Origin: an uncultured Lachnospiraceae bacterium | GTDB taxonomy: Bacteria > Bacillota > Clostridia > Lachnospirales > Lachnospiraceae | DNA: 64,000 nt | Assembly: GCA_910583615.1 (NCBI GenBank) | Contig: CAJTXP010000002.1 | Location: 87,811 to 151,810, forward strand | Direction of reading: 5' to 3' | In this document: positions 34,234 through 42,679 of the stretch, one piece after another | How the letters are laid out: the number at the start of each line of letters is the position of its first letter | Position numbering within the stretch: the first letter of the stretch is position 1 | Notes under the pieces: generated by a model | Seen by the model: the letters and a program-made list of their open reading frames with translations, nothing else | What the model was told of the DNA's origin: nothing | Database searches by the model: none | Program-made: the position numbers and the translations under genes

Positions 34234-35567
34234 ATCTTCTGAAACAACTTGTTACTGATAAAAACATTCTGGTTCTGGGCTATGGACGGGAAGGCAGATC
34301 CACGTTGCGTCGTCTCCTTCAGACAGGTACCTGCGCTTCTCTTACGATTGCGGATCAGTCCGATATTTCTCCTGAAGACCCGTCCGTGCGCGTTCTGTCC
34401 GGCCCTGCATATATGGACAGTCTGGATGATTATGATCTGGTCTTCAAAAGTCCGGGGATTGTTCTTCCCAGAGATCCGTCGGAATACAGATGCCGGTTTA
34501 CTTCCCAGATGGAAATATTTATGACTGCCTGCCGGGAACAGGTCATCGGCATCACAGGCACCAAGGGAAAAAGCACAGTCACCACTCTGCTCTATCATAT
34601 TTTAAAGAAAAACGGACGGGATGCAGTTCTTGCGGGCAATATCGGCATTCCGGCTTTTGACATTCTTGAGAAGGTCAACGCCGAAACGAAGATTATCTGT
34701 GAACTTTCCTGTCACCAGCTTGAATATATCCATGTATCGCCCCACATTGCAGTCCTTCTTAATATCCATGAAGAACATCTGGACCATTACGGCACCATGG
34801 AGAAATACATCCATTCGAAGCAGCAGATCTATCTGCACCAGAAACCGGAAGATCTGCTGATATGTCACCTTGACTCACTGCCCGCCGTGGACGTCTGTCA
34901 ATCACGTATTTATACGGTCTCTGACCATCTTTCCACTGCCGATATTGTGCTGAACGGTACCAGAGTCCGTTTTCATGAAAGAGACTTCCAGATACCCTCA
35001 GACGAGATTCATCTGCTCGGACATCATAATCACATGGATATTGCTTTTGATTATGCACTCTGCCATATACTCGGACTGTCGGACACGGAAATTGAAACGG
35101 CGCTGAAAAGCTACGAACCGCTTCCCCATCGCCTGCGTTATATCGGAGAGCATAACCACATCCGCTACTATGATGATTCCATCTCCACAATTGGAGACAC
35201 CACGATCCAGGCGCTGAAAAGCGTCCCCAATGTAGGATCTGTCCTGATTGGCGGTATGGACCGGGGAATCGAATATGACGATCTGATCACCTGGCTGTCC
35301 GACCATCCCGTTCCTCATATCATCCTGATGTCAGACACCGGAAAGCGCATCTATCGGGAGATTCAGCAGAGATACCCGGACTTTTCCTCTCCGGAACGCC
35401 TTGTTCTCGTGAACACTCTGGAAGATGCAGTTGCCGCTGCAAAGACTCTTACAGCCCCGGGAGCCGCCTGCGTCCTGTCTCCTGCCGCCGCCAGTTACGG
35501 TTTCTTTAAAAACTTTGAAGAGCGCGGCGATGTATTCAGCAAACTTGCTCTGGAGCAAGAACCGTAA
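34227..35567 (+). CDS. murD: MurD-like UDP-MurNAc-L-Ala-glutamate ligase (MurD2-type)
   Basis: A 446-residue Mur ligase. The N-terminus has a Rossmann-like NILVLGYGREGRST, the P-loop is GITGTKGKSTVTTLL, and the glycine-rich and ATP-site motifs (LNIHEEHLDHYG, YDDSISTIGDTTIQAL) are present. Next to MurL, it is expected to add L-Glu rather than D-Glu. The start is probably TTG at 34227 or 34230 (LLNLLKQLVTDKN) with GGAGG upstream; the 34230 TTG overlaps the murL stop. Coupling to murL is strong. Whether a second, ordinary MurD exists cannot be seen. Confidence 0.85.
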   Translation: MLNLLKQLVTDKNILVLGYGREGRSTLRRLLQTGTCASLTIADQSDISPEDPSVRVLSGPAYMDSLDDYDLVFKSPGIVLPRDPSEYRCRFTSQMEIFMTACREQVIGITGTKGKSTVTTLLYHILKKNGRDAVLAGNIGIPAFDILEKVNAETKIICELSCHQLEYIHVSPHIAVLLNIHEEHLDHYGTMEKYIHSKQQIYLHQKPEDLLICHLDSLPAVDVCQSRIYTVSDHLSTADIVLNGTRVRFHERDFQIPSDEIHLLGHHNHMDIAFDYALCHILGLSDTEIETALKSYEPLPHRLRYIGEHNHIRYYDDSISTIGDTTIQALKSVPNVGSVLIGGMDRGIEYDDLITWLSDHPVPHIILMSDTGKRIYREIQQRYPDFSSPERLVLVNTLEDAVAAAKTLTAPGAACVLSPAAASYGFFKNFEERGDVFSKLALEQEP

Positions 35568-35585
35568 AGTTTTCACAAAAATGAT

Positions 35586-35614
35586 TTGCTTTTCCGGGCA
35601 TTTCCCTCTATAAT
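35586..35614 (+). promoter_or_regulatory. Sigma-A-like promoter of the S1-domain gene
   Basis: TTGCTT (35586-35591) and TATAAT (35609-35614) are 17 bases apart. The predicted start is about 34 bases before the ATG at 35654. Confidence 0.75.
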
Positions 35615-35653
35615 AGAAACAGCGGCAAAAATATATATGAGGAGATTTTTAAC

Positions 35654-36412
35654 ATGGAAGAAAAAATGGAAGAAAAGCTGGAAGAAATCAAAGAGGAAAA
35701 CACGACTATGGCGGATCTGTCCGAAGAACTGGAAGCTTCTTATAAGGCTGCTGAAGCAGCCACAGAGGAAACAGAAGAGATGGATCCTGTATGGGCAGCC
35801 CTGACAGAATATATGAATGAAAAAACAGTTCTGACCGTAAAAATCGGCGGTGTCGTCAATGCCGGAGTCATTGCATATGTGGAAGGAGTCCGCGGCTTCA
35901 TTCCCGCATCCCGTCTGTCTCTGGAGCATGTGGAAGATCTGAACGAATGGCTGCATAAAAAAGTCAAAGTCCGTGTCATCACTGTAGACCCGGCTAAAAA
36001 ACGTCTCGTACTCTCTGCAAGAGAACTGTTAAGGGACGAAGCCCGTGCCAAAGCAGCACAGGAACGCCAGGCTGCTATGGAACAGACCAGTGTAGGCGAT
36101 GTAATGGAAGGAACCGTAGAGACTCTGAAAGACTATGGCGCTTTTGTCCGTCTTGAGAACGGCCTGTCCGGTCTTGTGCACGTATCTCAGATTTCTGACA
36201 AACGCGTAACTACTCCTGCAAAAGTTCTGAAAGAAGGCGAAACCGTAAAAGTCAAGGTCATTGCAATTAAAGACGGAAAACTTTCTCTCAGTATGAAAGC
36301 TCTTCTTGAGAAATCTGAAGAAGAGACCCACAACGATCGGGATTACCGAATGCCCAAAAGCGAGAATATTTCCACAAATCTTGGCTCTCTTCTCGCCAAT
36401 ATAAAACTGTAA
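35654..36412 (+). CDS. S1 RNA-binding domain protein
   Basis: A 252-residue protein with an acidic coiled N-terminus (MEEKMEEKLEEIKEEN) and two S1 domains. One spans about residues 58-115 (VNAGVIAYVEGVRGFIPASR); the other is about 152-222 (VMEGTVETLKDYGAFVRLEN, then GLVHVSQISDKRV). It is a short relative of ribosomal protein S1 seen in Gram-positive bacteria and probably binds RNA. It has its own promoter and a terminator at 36440. Confidence 0.9.
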   Translation: MEEKMEEKLEEIKEENTTMADLSEELEASYKAAEAATEETEEMDPVWAALTEYMNEKTVLTVKIGGVVNAGVIAYVEGVRGFIPASRLSLEHVEDLNEWLHKKVKVRVITVDPAKKRLVLSARELLRDEARAKAAQERQAAMEQTSVGDVMEGTVETLKDYGAFVRLENGLSGLVHVSQISDKRVTTPAKVLKEGETVKVKVIAIKDGKLSLSMKALLEKSEEETHNDRDYRMPKSENISTNLGSLLANIKL

Positions 36413-36439
36413 CTGACATCATATACAGATTTTTTGTCG

Positions 36440-36475
36440 AGGGATGCTGTAAAAACACGGCATCCCTGTTTTTAC
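36440..36475 (+). terminator. Terminator after the S1-domain gene
   Basis: AGGGATGC (36440-36447) and GCATCCCT (36460-36467) pair around a 12-base A-rich loop and are followed by GTTTTTA. Confidence 0.8.
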
Positions 36476-36480
36476 AGACT

Positions 36481-36509
36481 TTCTTTTCCCTCTGTATTTA
36501 TGATATAAT
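36481..36509 (+). promoter_or_regulatory. Promoter-like element before the M23 gene
   Basis: TATAAT (36504-36509) has a weak TTCTTT 17 bases upstream. The roughly 85-base leader that follows can form a small hairpin (GGAAG/CTTCC arms with GATG/CATC inside). Confidence 0.45.
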
Positions 36510-36598
36510 GTCACCAGCTGGAGCGAAGCGGAAGTTGATGACCTGCGCGAGCATCAGCGAGCTTCCTTATAGTATAATATAAAGCAGGAGGTTTTGTT

Positions 36599-37351
36599 AT
36601 GAATAATCAAAGACATAAACGCAGGGAATCATTTTCCGTACTCCTGATCTCCAACTCTGATCAAAGCAGCAGACAGTTTGATATCTCGTTACCTCTGGTT
36701 CGATTTTTCCTTTGTCTGCTTCTTGTCATTCTGATCGTGGCAGGTTTGGCTGCATATGGATTTATCAGCAGACGGGGAATGGAATCACAACTGCGTTCAC
36801 AGCTTACGCAACAGGAGAAAGTTGTACAGCAGCTTACCACTGAAAAAGAAAATCTGGAAGCAGAAAAGACTGCCCTGATCGCTGAAAACGAATCTCTGCG
36901 TTCGGAAGCAGAACAGGCCGTTGCCGCAATGGCTGAAAAGGAAGCGGAACCGGAGGAAGAAGAAGCGGAACCGGAAGAAGATCCCACAGTCCCGACCCGG
37001 TATCCTTATTCCGGCGCCAGTGTTCTTCTGTCCTCCTATACAGAGGAGCAGCCCTGGCTCTCACTCAGCACTTATTCCGGAGGCACCGTCACAGCCGCCG
37101 GTAATGGTACGGTCGCTGTCATAAGCTCTGATGATACCTATCATCATATCATTGAGATCGAACATGAAAGCGGATACCGGACCCGTTACCTCTCCAAAGC
37201 AGACGCAGAACAGAGCGTGGAAGAAGGCGCTCAGGTTCAGGCCGGAGACACTTTACTCACCATAATAACCGATGAGACTCAGGTGGATTATCAGATCATC
37301 TATCAGGAAGAGCCTGTAGACCCACTTTCAGTTATTGATGCAAAAGGATAA
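36599..37351 (+). CDS. Membrane-anchored degenerate M23 (LytM-like) protein
   Basis: A 250-residue protein with an N-terminal membrane helix (about residues 33-54, VRFFLCLLLVILIVAGLAAY), a Glu/Gln-rich coiled coil (60-110) and a C-terminal peptidase_M23-like fold (AAGNGTVAVISS..., EHESGYRTRYLSK, GDTLLTII). The HxH zinc motif near the end is missing, so it probably does not cut peptidoglycan and acts as an activator or scaffold. It sits 20 bases before a bactofilin, a common pairing in cell-shape loci. Confidence 0.85.
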   Translation: MNNQRHKRRESFSVLLISNSDQSSRQFDISLPLVRFFLCLLLVILIVAGLAAYGFISRRGMESQLRSQLTQQEKVVQQLTTEKENLEAEKTALIAENESLRSEAEQAVAAMAEKEAEPEEEEAEPEEDPTVPTRYPYSGASVLLSSYTEEQPWLSLSTYSGGTVTAAGNGTVAVISSDDTYHHIIEIEHESGYRTRYLSKADAEQSVEEGAQVQAGDTLLTIITDETQVDYQIIYQEEPVDPLSVIDAKG

Positions 37352-37371
37352 TAAACGAGGAGGATTACAGT

Positions 37372-37818
37372 ATGTTAGGAAAAACCAGAAGCACTGCCGC
37401 TGCTGCCACAGAGCCCTCAGGCAAAATCAGCACGATCATTGGTCCAGGAGCCGTTTTTGACGGCAATCTGGCCAGTCCGGAAAACATCCGAATAGACGGA
37501 ACCGTGAACGGAAACTGTAATTGTCAGCAGAAACTGGTCGTCGGTCCGGAAGGCACCGTCAAAGGCAACATTACTTCGCAAAGCCTGATGGTATCTGGAA
37601 AAATAGACGGAGACGTGCTGGTTCACGGGAAACTGGAACTTCTGTCTACCGGTAACATCCATGGAAATATTACTACAAAATCCCTGATTGTAGATGAGGG
37701 AGGCTGCTTTGACGGAAAATGTATCATGACAGAATCTGTACCGGAATCATTGCCGGAACCGTTTATAAAAGCGACGGATACTCCTCCTGAGGAAGAGCCT
37801 GCAGATTCTTCAAAATAA
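37372..37818 (+). CDS. Bactofilin
   Basis: A 148-residue bactofilin, a polymer-forming cytoskeletal protein made of a right-handed beta-helix. The repeats read IDGTVNGNCNCQQKLVVGPE, GTVKGNITSQSLMVSGKIDG, LLSTGNIHGNITTKSLIVDE. A disordered acidic C-tail follows. Bactofilins position cell-wall enzymes; here the partner may be the degenerate M23 protein upstream. AGGAGG precedes the ATG. Confidence 0.95.
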   Translation: MLGKTRSTAAAATEPSGKISTIIGPGAVFDGNLASPENIRIDGTVNGNCNCQQKLVVGPEGTVKGNITSQSLMVSGKIDGDVLVHGKLELLSTGNIHGNITTKSLIVDEGGCFDGKCIMTESVPESLPEPFIKATDTPPEEEPADSSK

Positions 37819-37827
37819 GAATATGGG

Positions 37828-37918
37828 ATGTATCGTACAAAGAACCGGCCCCGTCTGTCTCATTCGGACATTTCAAGTCCGCCTGTGACAGACAGAGCCG
37901 GTTCTTTGTATGATACAT
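37828..37918 (+). repeat. 91-base folded element after the bactofilin
   Basis: Nearly the whole stretch folds into one rod: 7 bp (ATGTATC/GATACAT), a G-U pair, 14 bp (TACAAAGAACCGGC/GCCGGTTCTTTGTA), a small bulge, 7 bp (GTCTGTC/GACAGAC), then a CGGAC/GTCCG hairpin. No T-run follows. It could be a terminator without a T-tract, an mRNA stabiliser, or an extragenic repeat. Confidence 0.75.
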
Positions 37919-38060
37919 TATGCACAGCGCTGACGAATATACAGACCATTAGCCTGAATCCATTTTCTGTAATAATATGACGCTTTTCTGGAAAAACTGA
38001 AATCAGAACACAAAACCAGAAGGTTTTCACTTCACACATTATGAAATAAGGAGAAAAACG

Positions 38061-39011
38061 ATGAAATACAAAAAATGGCTCCTTCCGCTTCTCCTGACAA
38101 CGCTTTTGGCAGGATGCGGAAACTCATCTGCACAGACAGATGAACCGACAAAATCCCATAAAGAAACTCTGGAAACAGATTCCCCCTCTTCCGATGCCGA
38201 AACATCGGAGATTCCAAACGGCGAACTGTTATCTGAAACAGAAGATGAAACGCCAGAAGATGCTTCCCCTGCAGCTGCCACAGATGTCCGGACACCTCCG
38301 GAAGGATGGAAGCTGGAACTGGCATCCGAGGACTGGGGGCTGTCTTTCGGCGAATCAGGCACCCAGCCTGCAGGAAATGCTTCTGCCGAAGATCTCGCCT
38401 GGTATGATTCCTATTATATAGGAAGCGACGATGAAAAAGTACTCTATCTCACTTTCGACTGCGGTTATGAAAACGGCAATACTGAGCCCATCCTGGAGGC
38501 TCTGAAAAAACATCATGCTCCGGCTACGTTCTTTGTAGTAGGACACTTTCTGGAAACAGCTCCGGAACTGGTAAAACGCATGGTCCAGGAAGGGCACACG
38601 GTAGGAAATCATACGTATCATCATCTGGATATGTCTTCTATCTCTGACATGGAATCGTTTCAAAAGGAAATGGATGACGTAGCCGGTCTGTTCCATGAGA
38701 TCACCGGTCAGGAACTTTCTCCCTACTACCGCCCTCCTCAGGGAAAATGTAATGAAGAAAACCTGAAAATGGCGCAGGAACTTGGATATTGTACCATTTT
38801 CTGGAGTCTTGCCCATGTAGACTGGAATCAGGACAGCCAGCCCAGCCATGAAGAGGCGCTCAGCAAACTCACATCACGCGTTCATCCTGGTGCAGTCGTA
38901 TTACTTCATAATACCTCGCAGACCAATGGAGAGATCCTGGATGAGCTTCTGACAAAGTGGGAAGAAATGGGATATTCGTTTATGCCTTTGTCAGAACTGA
39001 CCGGTAAATAA
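38061..39011 (+). CDS. Polysaccharide deacetylase lipoprotein (PdaA-like)
   Basis: A 316-residue lipoprotein with lipobox LLAGCG near residue 19, an acidic Ser/Thr/Glu linker and a NodB deacetylase domain from about residue 128. Motifs are YLTFDCGYENG (first Asp retained, Cys in the next place), HTVGNHTYHHLDM (metal histidines), YYRPPQGKCNEE and VVLLHNTS. It resembles PdaA, which deacetylates muramic residues of peptidoglycan. It is anchored outside the membrane. The ribosome site is AAGGAGAAAAACG. Confidence 0.92.
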   Translation: MKYKKWLLPLLLTTLLAGCGNSSAQTDEPTKSHKETLETDSPSSDAETSEIPNGELLSETEDETPEDASPAAATDVRTPPEGWKLELASEDWGLSFGESGTQPAGNASAEDLAWYDSYYIGSDDEKVLYLTFDCGYENGNTEPILEALKKHHAPATFFVVGHFLETAPELVKRMVQEGHTVGNHTYHHLDMSSISDMESFQKEMDDVAGLFHEITGQELSPYYRPPQGKCNEENLKMAQELGYCTIFWSLAHVDWNQDSQPSHEEALSKLTSRVHPGAVVLLHNTSQTNGEILDELLTKWEEMGYSFMPLSELTGK

Positions 39012-39039
39012 ACAGTTTCTGATTATTCTACGATCTGTG

Positions 39040-39083
39040 ACAGGTCACTGCTGTGGTTTGTAAAACCATGGTCAGTGACCTGT
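39040..39083. terminator. Hairpin after the deacetylase gene
   Basis: The arms ACAGGTCACTG (39040-39050) and CAGTGACCTGT (39073-39083) pair perfectly, with TGGTTT/AAACCA inside. No T-run follows. The remainder of this 344-base gap has no recognisable gene. Confidence 0.6.
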
Positions 39084-39254
39084 TCCTGCCCAATCAGCAC
39101 CTTTTTCCCGTAAAACGCAAAACCATACTTCCGAATCCTCTCCCCTGCAATTCCTTTTTTCATAAGCAACACCTCATAATTTCGCTCCTTAATCTGCTTC
39201 AAGTCTGCATGTACCGTGTCAGAAAGCTCGTGTTCCTCCTCTTCATCCCGAAAC

Positions 39255-39283
39255 TTGCAATTTTACATTGACAACATTATAAT
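39255..39283 (+). promoter_or_regulatory. Sigma-A-like promoter of the YbaK gene
   Basis: TTGCAA (39255-39260) and TATAAT (39278-39283) have a 17-base spacer. The predicted start is about 66 bases before the TTG start codon at 39356. Confidence 0.75.
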
Positions 39284-39355
39284 TAGAAAAAAACATATGT
39301 CATACCATGCCTGAATATCTGCAATACGCAAACACCTGAATGGAGGATCTGCAGT

Positions 39356-39844
39356 TTGAAAAAGAATACGGAAAAAACAAATGTTATGCGACTGCTGGAG
39401 CAGAAAAAAATCCCCTGCACCAGCCACGACTATACGGACACCGGCGTTGTCAGCGGCGTAGAAGTCGCCGCCGTCCTGAACCAGAATCCGGCGCAGGTGT
39501 ACAAGACACTGGTGACCGTCGGCAGCTCCAACTCCAACTACGTCTTCTTGATTCCGGTACAGAAAGAACTGGACCTGAAAAAGGCGGCCAGGGCAGTGGG
39601 TGAAAAAAGCATCCGCATGGTCAAATCGAAGGAGCTTCTTCCGCTGACCGGATACGTGCACGGCGGCTGCTCACCCATCGGGATGAAAAAAACGTTCCGG
39701 ACGGTCCTGGACGCGTCCGCGGCGGATCTCGACACCATCCTGTTCAGCGGCGGGCGGATCGGACATCAGGTGGAAGTCCCTTTTCGTGAACTGAAGAACA
39801 TCCTGCGCTACGAGCTGGCGGATCTTGTGGAAACGCCGGAATAA
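39356..39844 (+). CDS. ybaK: Cys-tRNA(Pro)/Cys-tRNA deacylase YbaK
   Basis: A 162-residue YbaK-type editing hydrolase that removes Cys wrongly loaded on tRNA(Pro). Motifs are QVYKTLVTVG, MVKSKELLPLTGYVHGGCSP and FSGGRIGHQVEVPFRELK. It starts at a TTG with GGAGG upstream. It is a housekeeping gene with an unremarkable sequence and its own promoter. Confidence 0.93.
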   Translation: MKKNTEKTNVMRLLEQKKIPCTSHDYTDTGVVSGVEVAAVLNQNPAQVYKTLVTVGSSNSNYVFLIPVQKELDLKKAARAVGEKSIRMVKSKELLPLTGYVHGGCSPIGMKKTFRTVLDASAADLDTILFSGGRIGHQVEVPFRELKNILRYELADLVETPE

Positions 39845-39860
39845 AGAAAGGAGTGTTCCC

Positions 39861-40661
39861 ATGGGAAGTTATCTGAATCCCGGAAGCAAAGGGTTTTACG
39901 AAAGCATCAATTCACCCATCTATGTGGATAAAACAGCATTGATCGAAAAGACGAACGCCGCCCTGAATATGTTTACCGAATATTCCATGACGGATCCGGA
40001 TGGTCTGACCGAATACTTTGGTTTCACAGAAGCGGAAGTCCGATCGCTCTGTCAGGAATATCAGATGAGCTTTGAAAAGGCACAGGCATGGTATGACGGC
40101 TACCGACTGCACACTCATGCAAAAGAAGGTACGGTCTGTCCTTCCATATACAGTCCGAAATCTGTAGTGGAAGCCATGCTCCGGCATAAATTCGGCACCT
40201 ACTGGAATCAGACCGAAACCTACGAAGCGCTTAAAGTCTATATTCAAATGGACATGGACGGCTTAAAAGACGCCGTTGTCCGGATGCTGGCCGGGGAATC
40301 CGTCCATATCCATACCGGAACTTTTGAAAATGACATGACTACCTTCGCAACAAAAGATGATGTTCTGACGCTCCTGGTTCATCTCGGATATCTGACCTAC
40401 GACAGCATCCAGGAAACGGTATCCATCCCCAATAAAGAGGTTTCTCTGGAATATATGAACGCCATCCGTACCATGGACTGGCATGAGGTGGTCCATTCTG
40501 TAGAAGCCTCCCGAAAGATTCTGGAAGCTCTTTGGGCTATGGACAGCCATACCGTAGCACAGGGAATCCAACATGCCCACAAAGAAATTTCGATTCTTCA
40601 ATACAACAATGAAAATGCTCTCAGCTGCACGATCGAAAAAGTGCAGAAAGTATCTCTATAA
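39861..40661 (+). pseudogene. Eroded AAA-ATPase/PD-(D/E)XK family gene
   Basis: The 266-residue frame begins MGSYLNPGSKGFYESINSPI and continues IYVDKTALIEKTN, the usual N-terminus of the AAA-ATPase-like family common in clostridia. The sequence then jumps to EYFGFTEAEVRSLCQEYQMS, so the expected P-loop region (an RRFGKS-type motif) of about 150-200 residues is missing. The end is also cut: after NNENALSC the frame runs into VQKVSL and stop, so the nuclease domain is lost. It is best read as a decayed copy, although the frame is open. AAAGGAG precedes the ATG. Confidence 0.75.
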
Positions 40662-40685
40662 ATCTGACACAACAACCATGAAATG

Positions 40686-40708
40686 AGGAAAACCGGAACG
40701 GTTTTCCT
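40686..40708. terminator. Hairpin between convergent genes
   Basis: AGGAAAACCG and CGGTTTTCCT pair perfectly around GAA. It lies between the eroded ATPase gene and the end of the GNAT gene. Confidence 0.6.
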
Positions 40709-41474
40709 ATGTTCCGCCCTTCACAATTTCATATGCCGTATATTCATGGCCCGGACGGTATCCCAGTTTCCGGGCCAGTGATGCGGACCACGGATTCTGG
40801 GCATCCCAGCTCGGATACCATCCCCGTCTGCGGCATTCCAGAATCAGCTTCGCCCCGCAGACAAATGCCAGTCCCTGTCTCCTGTGATCCTCTCTGGTAT
40901 CAATCTCAATCTCGATCCCGCCCCGGTAGCCGGAGTAGGAGGACGCTCCGGAGACCGGGTCTCCATCTTCCAGAATTACTGCTCCCAGTCCATATCTTTG
41001 ATACATCGAATAATTCTCATACTGCGAAACCCAGTCCCTGCACCACTTTATTTCCTTACAGCGCCAGAACAGAGTTTCATCCATCCTCTGCAGATCGTAG
41101 CCTTTCGGCAGTCCGTCCACCGCCGCCTGCAGACGGGTCCGGTCAAATACCCCTGGTTCCTTTTTAAAGGCATAGCGGACCACCTTCTTTGCCGCCAACC
41201 CGTGACAGCGCTCGATCAGCTCTGCCCAGCCTCTGCTGCCGGGAACCATGATGAGAAAATCCCGTCCCTTCGGCCCGTACTGAACCAGTTCCCGGTTCGG
41301 CTCACCCGCCAGAAAGCAGAAATCCCCCAGAAGCGCCGCGGCAGAGGCCGGCTGGTCCGTCAAATCTGTGAAGACCGCCCCCATCACCCCCTGCAGACAC
41401 GACCAGATCATGGTCTCCTGCCATCCTGCGAAGAGAGGCGCCGCTTTTTCTGTCTGTTTTAATCGGTAGATCAT
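40707..41474 (-). CDS. GNAT acetyltransferase
   Basis: A 255-residue protein with a GNAT acetyltransferase fold in its C-terminal half (GAVILEDGDPVSGASSYSGY, IEIEIDTREDHRRQGLAFVC carrying the acetyl-CoA loop, WDAQNPWSASLARKLGY). The N-terminal half is less conserved, as in the GNAT_acetyltr family. The substrate is not known. It overlaps the upstream gene by four bases, so the two are translationally coupled. Confidence 0.85.
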   Translation of the reverse strand: MIYRLKQTEKAAPLFAGWQETMIWSCLQGVMGAVFTDLTDQPASAAALLGDFCFLAGEPNRELVQYGPKGRDFLIMVPGSRGWAELIERCHGLAAKKVVRYAFKKEPGVFDRTRLQAAVDGLPKGYDLQRMDETLFWRCKEIKWCRDWVSQYENYSMYQRYGLGAVILEDGDPVSGASSYSGYRGGIEIEIDTREDHRRQGLAFVCGAKLILECRRRGWYPSWDAQNPWSASLARKLGYRPGHEYTAYEIVKGGT

Positions 41475-41968
41475 CTCTGACTCCCTGCATGATTCAAATC
41501 AAAGAGAACTTTCTCATAATCTTTTACATAGTACCGTATATTTTTGCGTCCTTTTTGAATAATGGTATGTCCCTCCGCTTCCAGCTTTGCTTTCTGTGCT
41601 TCAACACCGCCGGGATATTTTCCGTTCAGCTCTCCATCCGCCTTCAGTGTTCTCCAGTAAGGCGTCTTATCATCCGGGCGCTGATGGCTGGCCCATGCCG
41701 CGATCGAGACAAAGATCCCCGCTGTCACAGGCTCTGTAAAATCTGCGCCGCTTCGTTCTGCAAAATATTCCCGTATTTTCCCAACCGTAATCACCTTACC
41801 GTAGGGAATGCGCTTCATCACCTTGTCGTAATCCATCGGCGGAGCAAAGTACATATTGCTTCCGCCATATTTCTCGATACTCTTCTGATCCGTAATCGTC
41901 TGAAATTTCGGCATATCCTTACTGTCATGCAGCATTGTATTAAAATCTTTTTTATCTTCCTTTGCCAT
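41471..41968 (-). CDS. Alkyltransferase-like (MGMT-fold) protein
   Basis: A 165-residue protein with the DNA-binding fold of O6-alkylguanine alkyltransferases (RIPYGKVITVGKIREYFAE, AGIFVSIAAWASHQRPDD). The catalytic PCHR segment is replaced by TPYWRTLKADG, so there is no acceptor Cys. This is the hallmark of alkyltransferase-like proteins, which bind alkylated DNA and signal repair. The ATG at 41968 has GAGGGTG upstream. Confidence 0.82.
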   Translation of the reverse strand: MAKEDKKDFNTMLHDSKDMPKFQTITDQKSIEKYGGSNMYFAPPMDYDKVMKRIPYGKVITVGKIREYFAERSGADFTEPVTAGIFVSIAAWASHQRPDDKTPYWRTLKADGELNGKYPGGVEAQKAKLEAEGHTIIQKGRKNIRYYVKDYEKVLFDLNHAGSQR

Positions 41969-42090
41969 ATCTTTCACCCTCTATCGTAAATTCCGCCTCC
42001 GCCCTCACTTCGCCCCAGCGTCTGGAAATATTTTTCCTCACTTCGTTCCACAAAATTCTTCCGGGACTGCTTTCGAACAGATGCTGTTTT

Positions 42091-42453
42091 TCATGAACCG
42101 CCTGACACTCCCCTGGCTCTGTAAATCTCTATCTTGTCATCCAGATTCTTCCGATATTCCTCCCACTTCCTCTGCTGCTCTTCCACAAAGCTCCGATGCC
42201 GGAGCAGCAGTTCCATGCGCTCCGGCATGGTCTGGTCTCCTGCATACCGCAGATCTGAATAATACTTAATATCCCGAAGAAGCATCCCTGTGTCCTTCAG
42301 CCTCTTGATAAATTTTACCCATTCCACATCCGCTTCCCTGTAATCGCGCCTCCCGCCCGGGTCTCTCTCCACCCGGATCAGTCCTTTCTTCTCATAATAA
42401 CGAAGCGTATATGCACCGATTCCCGTGATTCTGGAAAATTCACCGATCTGCAT
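42091..42453 (-). CDS. MerR-family regulator
   Basis: A 120-residue MerR regulator with an N-terminal winged helix (MQIGEFSRITGIGAYTLRYY, EKKGLIRVERD) and a dimerisation helix. The short C-terminus has no metal-binding cysteines, unlike metal-sensing members, and resembles the AdhR/NmlR type that respond to aldehydes or carbonyls. It is divergent from a carboxymuconolactone decarboxylase family gene, which is a typical target. Confidence 0.88.
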   Translation of the reverse strand: MQIGEFSRITGIGAYTLRYYEKKGLIRVERDPGGRRDYREADVEWVKFIKRLKDTGMLLRDIKYYSDLRYAGDQTMPERMELLLRHRSFVEEQQRKWEEYRKNLDDKIEIYRARGVSGGS

Positions 42454-42585
42454 TCTGTCTTCTCCCTTCCGAATCGCCTTATGCCTGATGCCGTGAAACG
42501 GCTGTCAGCCTAACCATCCCTGATAAAATGCGATGACTCCCAGGACGGTGCCTGCGGCCGCTGCTGCTAATGTTGAAATTTCCGC

Positions 42586-42616
42586 TTGACTTCGACGATA
42601 GTCCAGGATCTATGCT
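42586..42616 (+). promoter_or_regulatory. MerR-type promoter with 19-base spacer
   Basis: TTGACT (42586-42591) and TATGCT (42611-42616) are separated by 19 bases, the spacing used by MerR regulators. A GACT/AGTC inverted repeat lies over the spacer. It reads into the carboxymuconolactone decarboxylase gene. Confidence 0.65.
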
Positions 42617-42679
42617 TTTTATGGAATGACGCTGCAGCATTCATTACATCTATCATAACAAATATGGAGGAAAAAAGAA

